Source of the DNA: Geomonas paludis
GTDB taxonomy: Bacteria; Desulfobacterota; Desulfuromonadia; Geobacterales; Geobacteraceae
Length of the DNA stretch: 64,000 bases
Direction: 5' to 3'
NCBI RefSeq assembly: GCF_014193585.1
Contig: NZ_BLXY01000002.1
Span: 682,001 to 746,000, forward strand
In this document: positions 7,998-15,608 of the stretch, piece after piece
Numbering within the stretch: the stretch's first letter is position 1
How the letters are laid out: each line of letters starts with the position of its first letter
Notes under the pieces: generated by a model
What the model was told of the DNA's origin: nothing
Seen by the model: only the letters and a program-made list of their open reading frames with translations
Database searches by the model: none
Made by a program: the position numbers and the translations under genes

Positions 7998-9293
7998 ATG
8001 AATAAAAGAATCGCCATCACCACCCTCGGCTGCAAGATCAACCAGTTCGAATCCGCCGCCATGACCGAAGCACTGGAACAGGACGGCTACAGCTTTGTCC
8101 CCTTCTCCGAAAGCGCCGACATCTACGTCATCAACAGCTGCACCGTCACCGCCAAAACGGACGCGGAGTCCCGCCGCCTGATCAGGCGCGCCACCCGCAC
8201 CAACCCTGAGGCACGCGTGGTGATCACCGGTTGCTACGCCCAGATGGCCGGCGACGAACTGCTGAAGCTCCCGGGGGTGAACCTGATCCTCGGCAACAGC
8301 GAGAAGAAGGACATCGTCGGTTTCATCAAGGGGCTGGGGAATGAACCACAGGCGGTGGTGAGCGATATCTCGCAGCAGCGCTCGGGCGAGAGAACCCAGC
8401 TGGAAAGCTTCGCCGAACACACCCGCGCCTTCCTCCAGGTGCAAAACGGCTGCGATGCACGCTGCGCCTACTGCATCGTCCCCTACGCCCGCGGCGCCAG
8501 CAGGAGTGTCGCCCCCCAGGAGGCCCTGGACGGCATGGCAGCCTTCGCCGCCAAGGGCTTCCAGGAGATCGTGCTGACCGGCATCCACCTGGGCGCCTAT
8601 GGCCTGGACCTCGAACCGGCCACGGACCTGCTCGGGCTGATGCGCCTGGCCGAGCGCCAGGGGGTGGTGCGGCGGCTGCGGGTCGGCTCGGTAGAGCCCA
8701 CCGAGGTTCCGGCCGAGATGATCGAGTTCATGGCGGCATCAAAGATGGTCTGCCCGCACCTGCACCTGCCGCTGCAAAGCGGCTCCGACGGCGTCCTGGC
8801 CCGCATGAACCGCGGCTACGACACCGCCCTCTTCCGCTCCGTGGTCGAGGCGCTGGTAGCAGCCATGCCCGACGTCAGCATCGGTTCCGACGTCATCGCC
8901 GGCTTCCCGGGCGAGACCGACCAGGAGTTCCAGGAGACGCTCTCCTTCATCGACTCGCTCCCCTTGGCCTACCTGCACGTGTTCCCCTTCTCCCAGCGGC
9001 CCGGGACCCCGGCAGCAACCATGGCAGCCCAGGTGCAGCCGCGGGTGATCAAGGAGCGGGCCGAGGCGCTTCGGATCCTGTCGGAAAAGAAAAAGGCGGA
9101 ATACGCGGCGCGGTTCGTCGGGCGGGAGCTGCAGGTATTGGTGCAAAAAGATGAGGGAGGGCGCAAAGGGTTGTCCAGAAACTACCTTGCAGTGCTCATC
9201 GAGGAGTGTGACGGCTTGGTCAACCAGGAGGTCGCGGTCTTGATTACCGGGACTCGCGGCGGTGAATTGACCGGGAGGCTGGCAGCGCGCTAG
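7998..9293 (+). CDS. mtaB: tRNA (N6-L-threonylcarbamoyladenosine(37)-C2)-methylthiotransferase MtaB
   Basis: A radical-SAM methylthiotransferase that converts t6A37 of tRNA to ms2t6A. The 431 residues start MNKRIAITTLGCKINQFES. The N-terminal MTTase domain has cysteines in TLGCKIN, NSCTVT and ITGCYAQ, which bind the second 4Fe-4S cluster. The radical-SAM cluster motif CDARCAYC lies near residue 152. A C-terminal TRAM-like region covers about 370-431. The CKINQ and NSCTVT forms match MtaB rather than MiaB. It converges with the kinase gene, overlapping it by four bases. Confidence 0.9.
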   Translation: MNKRIAITTLGCKINQFESAAMTEALEQDGYSFVPFSESADIYVINSCTVTAKTDAESRRLIRRATRTNPEARVVITGCYAQMAGDELLKLPGVNLILGNSEKKDIVGFIKGLGNEPQAVVSDISQQRSGERTQLESFAEHTRAFLQVQNGCDARCAYCIVPYARGASRSVAPQEALDGMAAFAAKGFQEIVLTGIHLGAYGLDLEPATDLLGLMRLAERQGVVRRLRVGSVEPTEVPAEMIEFMAASKMVCPHLHLPLQSGSDGVLARMNRGYDTALFRSVVEALVAAMPDVSIGSDVIAGFPGETDQEFQETLSFIDSLPLAYLHVFPFSQRPGTPAATMAAQVQPRVIKERAEALRILSEKKKAEYAARFVGRELQVLVQKDEGGRKGLSRNYLAVLIEECDGLVNQEVAVLITGTRGGELTGRLAAR

Positions 9294-10510
9294 ACGGTGA
9301 AGGTCACCGTGGCGCCCCGTCCGACTTCAGCTTCTATCTTCACCTTGCCGCCGTGGCGGCTGACGATGCGCTTGACGATGGCAAGCCCGATGCCGCGCCC
9401 GGGAAACTCGTCCTGGCCGTGCATGCGCTGGAACGGCGAGAACAGCTTCTCCGCGTAGGCCATATCGAACCCTACCCCGTTATCCCGCACCGCGAACGCG
9501 GAATGCCCCTCCCACTCGGTCGGGAAAATTTCCACCACGGCGTGCTCTTGGGGCTGGGTGAACTTCCAGGCATTGCCCACCAGGTGCTCCAGCACCACCT
9601 TCAAAAGGCGCGCATCCCCCCGCGCCGCCATCCCCTCCGCCACACGGAGATCAACCTTGCGCTCCGGTTGCGAACGGGCCAGTTGCCCCGCGACCTCCCT
9701 GGCCAGCGCGCTCAGGTCCACGTCCTCCCTGGCCAGTTTTCCCCTGACGCTGCGGGACAGTTCCAGGATCGCGTCCAGCATATCCGCCATGCGGCGGCTG
9801 GAGCGCCTGATCCGTTCCAGGTAGTCGTTGCCTATGGTGTTGAGCTTGGCAGCGTACTCTTCGGTCAGGGCCTGACTGAACCCCTCGAGGTGCCGCAACG
9901 GCGCCCGCAGGTCATGGGAGACGGAGTAGCTGAACATCTCCAGGTCGCGGTTGGCCGATTCCAGCTGCGAGGTCCGCTCCACCACCCTGCGCTCCAACTC
10001 GCCGTTCAGCCTGAGCAGGCTCTCGTTCTCCTCGGTCAGCTCCCGGACCTTCTCTTCCAGCCGCGTCGCAACCACCTGGCTGTAGTCCCTGAGGAATTCC
10101 TCCTCGTGCATCGGGGGCGCCTGCGCCTCCCGTTCGCTCGCCAGCTCCGCCGCGAGAAGCCGCCCTACCTCATCCCACAACTCATCGGGACGCATCGGTT
10201 TCTCGAGGAAGGCCGTGGCCCCCAGGGCAGCCGCGAGTTCAGCCTCCCTGCTGCCGGTGTAGATCGCTGAATAAAATATGAAGGGGATCGCGTTGAGTTC
10301 TTTGAACTTCTTGAGTTCGTGGAGGAACCGGAAGCCGTCCATGACCGGCATGAGGCAGTCGGAGATGATGAGGTCGGGGACTTCGGCAGCAGCGACTTCG
10401 AGCCCCTGTTTGCCGTTGGCGGCCTCGACGACGTGGCAGCCGTGCCACTCGAAGTTGTAGCGGATGACCTTGCGATCGTTTCTGGAATCGTCGACGACCA
10501 GGACCTTCAT
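9290..10510 (-). CDS. Response regulator-histidine kinase fusion (REC-HisKA-HATPase)
   Basis: A 406-residue soluble signalling protein. The N-terminal receiver domain (1-120) has DD at residues 7-8, the phospho-acceptor Asp51 in ISDCLMPVMDG and Lys104. A coiled coil (about 135-190) leads to a HisKA domain with His199 in SYSVSHDLRAPL. The HATPase domain has the N-box LVGNAWKFT and G-boxes DNGVGFD and GRGIGLAIV. There is no transmembrane segment. Receiver-first kinases of this type usually take phosphate or a signal from another kinase. The output is unknown and no partner adjoins it. Confidence 0.88.
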   Translation of the reverse strand: MKVLVVDDSRNDRKVIRYNFEWHGCHVVEAANGKQGLEVAAAEVPDLIISDCLMPVMDGFRFLHELKKFKELNAIPFIFYSAIYTGSREAELAAALGATAFLEKPMRPDELWDEVGRLLAAELASEREAQAPPMHEEEFLRDYSQVVATRLEEKVRELTEENESLLRLNGELERRVVERTSQLESANRDLEMFSYSVSHDLRAPLRHLEGFSQALTEEYAAKLNTIGNDYLERIRRSSRRMADMLDAILELSRSVRGKLAREDVDLSALAREVAGQLARSQPERKVDLRVAEGMAARGDARLLKVVLEHLVGNAWKFTQPQEHAVVEIFPTEWEGHSAFAVRDNGVGFDMAYAEKLFSPFQRMHGQDEFPGRGIGLAIVKRIVSRHGGKVKIEAEVGRGATVTFTV

Positions 10511-10619
10511 CCTACCCCCTTAACGGCAGCGGCAAATGCATAAGAGGATATCAATGAGGGGGAGGATTGCAACGAAAGGGGACGCAGGGGGGACCCAAGA
10601 AAGAAACATAAAGACGATT

Positions 10620-10706
10620 AACAGGGATAAAAGGGATAAAGGGGATAAAACGCGTTAAAACCTGATTTTTGAGACTTTATCCCTTTTATCCCCTTTATCC
10701 CTGTTA
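10620..10706. repeat. Palindromic AACAGGGATAA element, copy 4 (minimal)
   Basis: Only the two inverted arms are present (AACAGGGATAAAAGGGATAA and its complement ending CCCTGTT at 10706), separated by about 25 bases. This is the smallest version, lacking the GCAAAG interior. It lies between the kinase start and the end of the next minus-strand gene. Confidence 0.85.
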
Positions 10707-10714
10707 AACAGGTT

Positions 10715-11971
10715 TTATTGTCCCTGCAACTGAGCCAGCAGGTCGGAAACCCGCCGCACGTCGTCGAGGTCGCGGAATTCGCGGTAGCCGTCGACACCGT
10801 CGGCATCGAGCCCGCGGTAGAAACGGGGGCGCTTGGATTTCAGCCCGGCCAGGAGCTTGCCGGTGGCGTAGTCGACGGTTTCGGTGTCGCGTGCGGCGAA
10901 CTTGAGCTGCAGCACGATGCTGTACCCCAGTTGGAACAGCCGCTTCAACTCCTCTTCTGCCAGGAGCTGCGCCGCTTTGTTCTCATCCCCGGGGGCCAGC
11001 GTCTCCAGCGCGATGTTGAGGTAGCCGCAAACCCGGTGCATCACCCCGAGCATGGACTCGGGCTCGTGAAAAGCCTGCCCCTCGGCAACCAGGGCGCTGT
11101 TGACCAGGTAGTTCAGCTCCTGCGAGATGATATCCGAAGCCGCGCGCGCCAGGGCGCGAGACAACAGGGTTCCCTCGTCGGCAAAGACCGGCATCAGGTG
11201 GCCACCCTCCCCTGCCGAGGCGAGTTCCTTGCCCCCCTGGAGCTCGAAACGGTCCGGGTGGATCCGGGCATAGATCGACAGCGCCTCGTCCAAGGGCGGG
11301 AAGCCGAGGTCCTGCAGCCTGCCGGTGCGGAAACGCTGGCATTGCTCCTCGAGTTCCAGGTCTACATCCCCTTTCACCCCTTCCATGAGTGCCGTGTACA
11401 ACTCGTTGTCCAGCTTGACCAGCATGGATAGGAAAGAGCCGATCAACTGGCTGTGCTTGGGGTTCTTGAACTTGATCATGAAGACATCGTCGAAGGTGTG
11501 ATCGTAGTCGGCCTGGCGCTCCTCGTCGTTACCCTGGTCGCCGATGCCGCCGCCGACGATGATCTCGCGGCTCAACAGGAGTTGCAGCAGCTCGAAATCG
11601 AGGTGCTTGAGCAGTTCATGAATGCGCGGCTCGCCCCCCTCCATGAAGTAGGTGAGCCAATGGCAGGCTTGATCTTCGGAGAAGGTCCAGCCGTCCCAAA
11701 GCTCCATATCCATAATGAAGACGCACTGCTCCGCGGAAGCCAGGCGCAGCAGATCCACGGCATCCGCCTCACCCACCTCTTTCATGAGCCAGAAGAATTC
11801 CTGCGGCTGCAGACCGGCAGCCAGCCTCCTGGCGTCCGGGTCGGCGACGATCAGGTCCATCTTTTCCTTGCCGGAGACCGTCCCCAGGTAGTCCTTTTTC
11901 TGTTGCAGGGGAAGCGCCTGGAAATCGCGCTCGGAAAGTTTTACCACCGCTACTTGCTTCATTTCTGCCAT
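10715..11971 (-). CDS. DUF6178-like hypothetical protein
   Basis: A 418-residue acidic, soluble, mostly helical protein with no signal peptide or membrane segment. I assign it to the DUF6178-type family known from Geobacter-like bacteria from memory, so the family name is tentative. A visible stretch is DARRLAAGLQPQEFFWLMKE near residues 45-66. The ATG at 11971 has GGGAG four bases upstream; a second ATG three codons in is an alternative. No catalytic motif is recognisable. Palindromic elements border both ends. Confidence 0.65.
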   Translation of the reverse strand: MAEMKQVAVVKLSERDFQALPLQQKKDYLGTVSGKEKMDLIVADPDARRLAAGLQPQEFFWLMKEVGEADAVDLLRLASAEQCVFIMDMELWDGWTFSEDQACHWLTYFMEGGEPRIHELLKHLDFELLQLLLSREIIVGGGIGDQGNDEERQADYDHTFDDVFMIKFKNPKHSQLIGSFLSMLVKLDNELYTALMEGVKGDVDLELEEQCQRFRTGRLQDLGFPPLDEALSIYARIHPDRFELQGGKELASAGEGGHLMPVFADEGTLLSRALARAASDIISQELNYLVNSALVAEGQAFHEPESMLGVMHRVCGYLNIALETLAPGDENKAAQLLAEEELKRLFQLGYSIVLQLKFAARDTETVDYATGKLLAGLKSKRPRFYRGLDADGVDGYREFRDLDDVRRVSDLLAQLQGQ

Positions 11972-11997
11972 TTCACTCCCTTTGAAAACCGTTTCTA

Positions 11998-12148
11998 ACA
12001 GGGATAAAAGGGATAAAGGGGATAAACCAAAGACTCTCGTTCCCCCCCCCCGCCCTGTGCCTGTATTATGTTTTCCTTGCGCCTTTGCGGCTTTGCGTTA
12101 AATATCTGGTTTTATGCCTTTATCCCTTTTATCCCCTTCATCCCTGTT
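11998..12148. repeat. Palindromic AACAGGGATAA element, copy 5
   Basis: The left arm starts at 11998. Only one side of the interior is kept, as GCGCCTTTGCGGCTTTGCGTTAA. The right arm ends CATCCCTGTT at 12148. Its outer edge overlaps the TAA stop of the next minus-strand gene (12147), as the miaA stop overlaps copy 1. Confidence 0.85.
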
Positions 12149-12410
12149 AAAGAATGCCTTTGCGCATCGCCTTCTTGTAGCCGCAGCTTCGGTGCAGCCA
12201 CTTGAGCTCTTTTACCAGTTCCGGGGTGAGCTGGACGCATTCGGGAAAGATCTTGAAACGCTTCTTGTAGATCTTGCAGCGCCTGGTGGTGATGTCGAGG
12301 TAGCGACAGGGGGTCGAGGTGAACATGATCCTGCCGTCTTCATCTTCCAGCTTCACAAAACAGCAAAGGCCGCATTGCTCGCAAAGGGCCTCCCACTGCT
12401 GCTGATCCAT
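12147..12410 (-). CDS. YkgJ/YcgN-type cysteine-cluster protein
   Basis: An 87-residue protein with the CEQCGLCC motif near its N-terminus and further cysteines at CRYLD, CKIYKKR, ECVQL and SCGYKK. This is the pattern of the Fe/Zn-chelating YkgJ/YcgN family of unknown function. I start at MDQQQWEAL because AGGA lies six bases upstream; the ATG six codons earlier has no such site. It begins 23 bases after the gspB-like gene and is probably in the same transcript. Confidence 0.8.
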   Translation of the reverse strand: MDQQQWEALCEQCGLCCFVKLEDEDGRIMFTSTPCRYLDITTRRCKIYKKRFKIFPECVQLTPELVKELKWLHRSCGYKKAMRKGIL

Positions 12411-12433
12411 TTCGGTTCCTGATGACACGTGCC

Positions 12434-13282
12434 CTACTCCTCGCCCGCCCCCAGCGGCACCACCAGGGTATTCCCCTTGCTGTTGGAAAACCGGACGCTG
12501 TCTTCATAGATCTGCTCGATCTTGTAGCCATTGACGACGTTGCCCTGGCGCATGGCAGTCCCGTTCACCATGGCGAAGCTCGACTCGCTGCTGTTCTGCC
12601 ATGCGATACCGGTAACACGGATCTCAGGTCGTGACTTCTGCGGGGCCGCCGGCGCCGCCGCTGGTGCGGATGCGGCAACTACCGGCGCCGGTTGCACGAC
12701 CGCCTGGTGCACGGGAGCAGGCTGGGCGACGGCAGCAGCCTTGGCCGCGACAGAGGGCTGGGCCAGTTGCCTGGCGGCGACCTTGGCCGCGATCTGGGGC
12801 TGGGCGGCCGCCTTGGCCGCCGCCTGGGTCACCGGCTTCACAACCGGTTGCGCCGCCTGTTTGGTCGCAACAGCAGGAACCGCCGCCGGTTTCGCCGCAA
12901 CCTTGGCAGGCTCGGCGACAGCACGCGCAGGTTTGACGGCCGCGGCGGGTGCGGCTGTCGCAGCGGCAGACCTCTGCTCGGTAACGACCTCCTTGGCCTC
13001 CACGCGGACAGCTGGCGCAGCCTTGGCGGGTGCGACAGCCACCGGGGCTGCAGTCGTCACGGCATCGGCGCCCTTCGCCGCAACCGGTGCGGAGTGATGG
13101 GAGAACCCGCCCATGAGGGCATAGGTCGCCAAGGTGGCGAAAGCCGCTCCGCCAAGGGTGCATACCGGGATGATCCACGCCGGCCTACGCACCTTGGCCT
13201 TGGGAAGCCCCCCGGTGCCGGCGGGACGGCGGGAGCGCTGCGACTCGTCCACTTTCTCCAATGCCTTCAGTATCGAACTCAT
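12434..13282 (-). CDS. gspB: GspB-like general secretion pathway protein
   Basis: A 282-residue bitopic inner-membrane protein. A short cytoplasmic N-terminus (SSILKALEKVDESQRSRR) is typical of GspB. One membrane span (about 35-55) follows. A long Ala/Pro/Lys/Val-rich periplasmic linker (about 60-215) leads to a compact C-terminal domain (RPEIRVTGIAWQN through GNTLVVPLG). GspB works with the ATPase GspA/ExeA in placing the type II secretin through peptidoglycan. Here it directly follows the ExeA-like gene, but no secretin gene is in the window. Confidence 0.8.
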   Translation of the reverse strand: MSSILKALEKVDESQRSRRPAGTGGLPKAKVRRPAWIIPVCTLGGAAFATLATYALMGGFSHHSAPVAAKGADAVTTAAPVAVAPAKAAPAVRVEAKEVVTEQRSAAATAAPAAAVKPARAVAEPAKVAAKPAAVPAVATKQAAQPVVKPVTQAAAKAAAQPQIAAKVAARQLAQPSVAAKAAAVAQPAPVHQAVVQPAPVVAASAPAAAPAAPQKSRPEIRVTGIAWQNSSESSFAMVNGTAMRQGNVVNGYKIEQIYEDSVRFSNSKGNTLVVPLGAGEE

Positions 13283-13304
13283 AAGTCCCTAGAAAAGTTG
13301 AGAA

Positions 13305-14189
13305 TCAGCTGCGCCAGCGCGGCAGGCCGCCGGTCAGGCGCCGCAGCACCTGCGCCGCCAGGCCGTACGGGGATCGGCCGCCGACTTCGGCAACGGCCTG
13401 TGCCGCCATGCTTCCCGTGATGGTGCGGGCCTCCTCGGTAAACCCGATCAGCAGGGCCCGATCGCAAACGACATTGACCAGCCGCGGCACCCCGCCCGAG
13501 AAGCGGTAGATCTGCTTCAAGGCCGCCTTGGAGAACTCGGCGGCGCGGTAGCATCCCGCCAACTCCATGCGGTGGTCGATGTAGGAATGGGTGCTGTCGA
13601 AGTCCATGGGCAGCAGATGGTAACGCACCGTGATGCGCTGGTTCAACTGGCGCAACTCCTTGCGGCCGAGGACCGAGAGCAGTTCCGGCTGCCCGGAGAG
13701 GACGATCTGGATCAGCTTGTCGGTCTCCGTCTCCAGGTTGGAGATCAGGCGGATCTGCTCCAGCACCTCGATGGGGAGGTTCTGCGCTTCGTCCATCACC
13801 AGCACCACGCTGCGCCCGGCCTGTTTCTGCTCCAAAAGGAAGGCGTTCAGCACCTGCAGCAGTTCCACCCTGCTCTCCGACTCCCAGACGAGGCCGAACT
13901 CGCGGTTCACGCTCTTCAAGAGCTCCAGGTCCGAGAGGCAGGGGTTGAAGATGAGTGCGGTGCGGTGCCCCTCCTGGTCCAGGCGATTCAGGAAGGTACG
14001 CAAAAGCGTCGTCTTCCCCGTGCCGACCTCGCCGGTCAGTTCCACGAAACCGGCGCGGTTGTCCACCGCGTAGAGCAGGTGCGCGTAGGCCTCCCGGTGC
14101 TGCTCGCTCATGAACAGGAAGCGGGGATTGGGAGTGATGGTGAACGGGCTCTCCCTGAAGCCGTAAAACTCACAGTACATCGCAGGCAT
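13305..14189 (-). CDS. ExeA/GspA-like AAA ATPase
   Basis: A 294-residue cytoplasmic ATPase beginning with the family's MYCEFYGFRESPFTITPNP segment. Walker A is GEVGTGKTTLLRTF (about 52-65), Walker B VVLVMDEAQNL (about 130). An arginine-rich sensor region follows. ExeA pairs with GspB for secretin assembly. The same ATPase subfamily (TIGR03015-like) is also found in exopolysaccharide/PEP-CTERM loci. Its C-terminus lacks the peptidoglycan-binding domain of full-length ExeA, so a role tied to envelope polysaccharide is possible. AAAGGA lies five bases before the chosen ATG. Confidence 0.82.
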   Translation of the reverse strand: MPAMYCEFYGFRESPFTITPNPRFLFMSEQHREAYAHLLYAVDNRAGFVELTGEVGTGKTTLLRTFLNRLDQEGHRTALIFNPCLSDLELLKSVNREFGLVWESESRVELLQVLNAFLLEQKQAGRSVVLVMDEAQNLPIEVLEQIRLISNLETETDKLIQIVLSGQPELLSVLGRKELRQLNQRITVRYHLLPMDFDSTHSYIDHRMELAGCYRAAEFSKAALKQIYRFSGGVPRLVNVVCDRALLIGFTEEARTITGSMAAQAVAEVGGRSPYGLAAQVLRRLTGGLPRWRS

Positions 14190-14289
14190 GTGGGTCCTTT
14201 GTGACGGTTGCCGTTATCGAGGGAGTGAATATAGCGCGAATCTGCTGAGAAATAAAGGAGAAAGGGCCGAAGGGCATGGGTGTTGACGT

Positions 14290-14682
14290 TTAGACAACAG
14301 CGAGGTTGATAATCTGGTTCAGCCGCGCACAGCACTGCTCGAAGTATACGTCCTCAAGTCGCTTGAGTGGGTGCGGCGCACCCTGTCGCACACGCCAATC
14401 AAATGACTTCGGCTGATGGCAAAGAACGAAACTTGTCTTTCCAGCCTTTTTCCCCGATGCACGCCCTACAGCAACGGCAAAAGGGTTGTCGGCATTGTAA
14501 TCAGCGGTAGTCATGGGAAGACCGATAACGATAGAAGTGCGGTCGTTGAAAACAGCAGGGGACAGCACGAGGAAAGGATGCATGTCTTTCATCTCTGTCC
14601 CGGCCTGAGGGTTACAGTTTATCCAGATTACATCCTGCCGGTCTGGAACCCACCCCACTCTACCCGCCACCAGCCTTACCAC
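14290..14682 (-). CDS. mazF: MazF/PemK-type toxin
   Basis: A 130-residue type II toxin, predicted to be a sequence-specific mRNA interferase. The visible family features are YVPDR-like VPDRQDVIWINCNPQAGTE at the N-terminus, HPFLVLSP and IVIGLPMTT. The last matches the hydrophobic strand before the active site. It overlaps mazE by seven bases, the usual antitoxin-first order. Nothing shows it to be broken. Confidence 0.9.
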   Translation of the reverse strand: MVRLVAGRVGWVPDRQDVIWINCNPQAGTEMKDMHPFLVLSPAVFNDRTSIVIGLPMTTADYNADNPFAVAVGRASGKKAGKTSFVLCHQPKSFDWRVRQGAPHPLKRLEDVYFEQCCARLNQIINLAVV

Positions 14683-14936
14683 TTTTCTGCTCCGACCGGT
14701 TCGGCGGTCACCATCGCTTCGCCACCATGCCTTGCGGGATCGTACAAGGCTAGGCGCTGCTCAAGGCTGAGCCCTTCGCGATCAAGCGGTGTGATGACAA
14801 CCCGGCCATCTTCGACCGCTATCCTGACCTTTTGGTTGACGTGCAGGTGAGCTGCTCGTGCCACCCCAACAGGTAGACGAACACCGAGATTATTACCCCA
14901 CTGCTTCACATCGAGCACAGCTTCAGTTCGAGACAT
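14676..14936 (-). CDS. mazE: MazE/AbrB-type antitoxin
   Basis: An 86-residue antitoxin with an N-terminal SpoVT-AbrB swapped-hairpin DNA-binding domain (VKQWGNNLGVRLPVGVARA). An acidic C-terminal tail would wrap the toxin. I start at MSRTEAVLD because GGGGGG lies directly upstream; a frame starting 24 bases earlier would begin inside the operator. It binds the palindrome at 14950-14970 by inference. Confidence 0.9.
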   Translation of the reverse strand: MSRTEAVLDVKQWGNNLGVRLPVGVARAAHLHVNQKVRIAVEDGRVVITPLDREGLSLEQRLALYDPARHGGEAMVTAEPVGAEKW

Positions 14937-14949
14937 ATTCCCCCCGGAT

Positions 14950-14989
14950 CGTTTAAACATAATTTAAACGACTCCTGCCACACTGTCAA
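14950..14989 (-). promoter_or_regulatory. mazEF promoter and overlapping palindromic operator
   Basis: On the minus strand a perfect -35 TTGACA (14984-14989) is followed after 17 bp by TAAATT (14961-14966). A perfect inverted repeat CGTTTAAA-CATAA-TTTAAACG (14950-14970) covers the -10 box and start point, 13 bases before the mazE ATG. This is the arrangement expected for autorepression by the MazE-MazF complex. Confidence 0.75.
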
Positions 14990-15152
14990 CATATGTACAG
15001 TCTTCCCGTTCATGAGACAAGGGCCACAGCCGCCGGCCAGGCCGAGGCAACGGGAAAGGGGAGATAACGCCTGGAGTGCATAGCGGAGGGCGGGATGGTT
15101 AGGGTTCACGGGTAGTCGAAAGGGGCATTTCCACAAAATTGTTTATACACCC

Positions 15153-15570
15153 GGGTACATCGTTAGGGCTCGGGTACATCGTTAGGGGTCGCGGGTGCAT
15201 CGTTAGGAGTCGCGGGTACATCGTTAGGGGTCGCGGGTGCATCGTTAGGAGTCGCGGGTACATCGTTAGGGGACGCGGGTACATCGTTAGGGGTCGCGGG
15301 TACATCGTTAGGGGACGCGGGTACATCGTTAGGGGTCGCGGGTACATCGTTAGGGGACGCGGGTACATCGTTAGGGGTCGCGGGTACATCGTTAGGGGTC
15401 GCGGGTACATCGTTAGGGGTCGCGGGTACATCGTTAGGGGACGCGGGTACATCGTTAGGGGACGCGGGTACATCGTTAGGGGTCGCGGGTACATCGTTAG
15501 GGGACGCGGGTACATCGTTAGGGGTCGCGGGTACATCGTTAGGGGTCGCGGGTACATGGTTAGGGAACCC
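15153..15570. repeat. 21-bp minisatellite, 20 units
   Basis: Twenty head-to-tail units of GGGTACATCGTTAGGGGTCGC run without spacers. Eighteen are exactly 21 bp, with variation almost confined to one T/A position (GTCGC/GACGC) plus two GGGTGCATCGTTAGGAGTCGC units. The first unit is 19 bp and the last (GGGTACATGGTTAGGGAACCC) is divergent. It begins 39 bases after the Wzi-like gene's stop, in its 3' untranslated region. Because 21 is divisible by three, long frames of heptapeptides (such as ATPNDVP) appear; none has a credible start. Confidence 0.97.
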
Positions 15571-15608
15571 GGGTTCAGGGGTGCATTGTGCCGTGCAAGT
15601 CAGGGCTT

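Noticed and set aside
15153..15570. CRISPR array
   Set aside because: Units are contiguous 21-mers with no spacers, and no cas genes are present.
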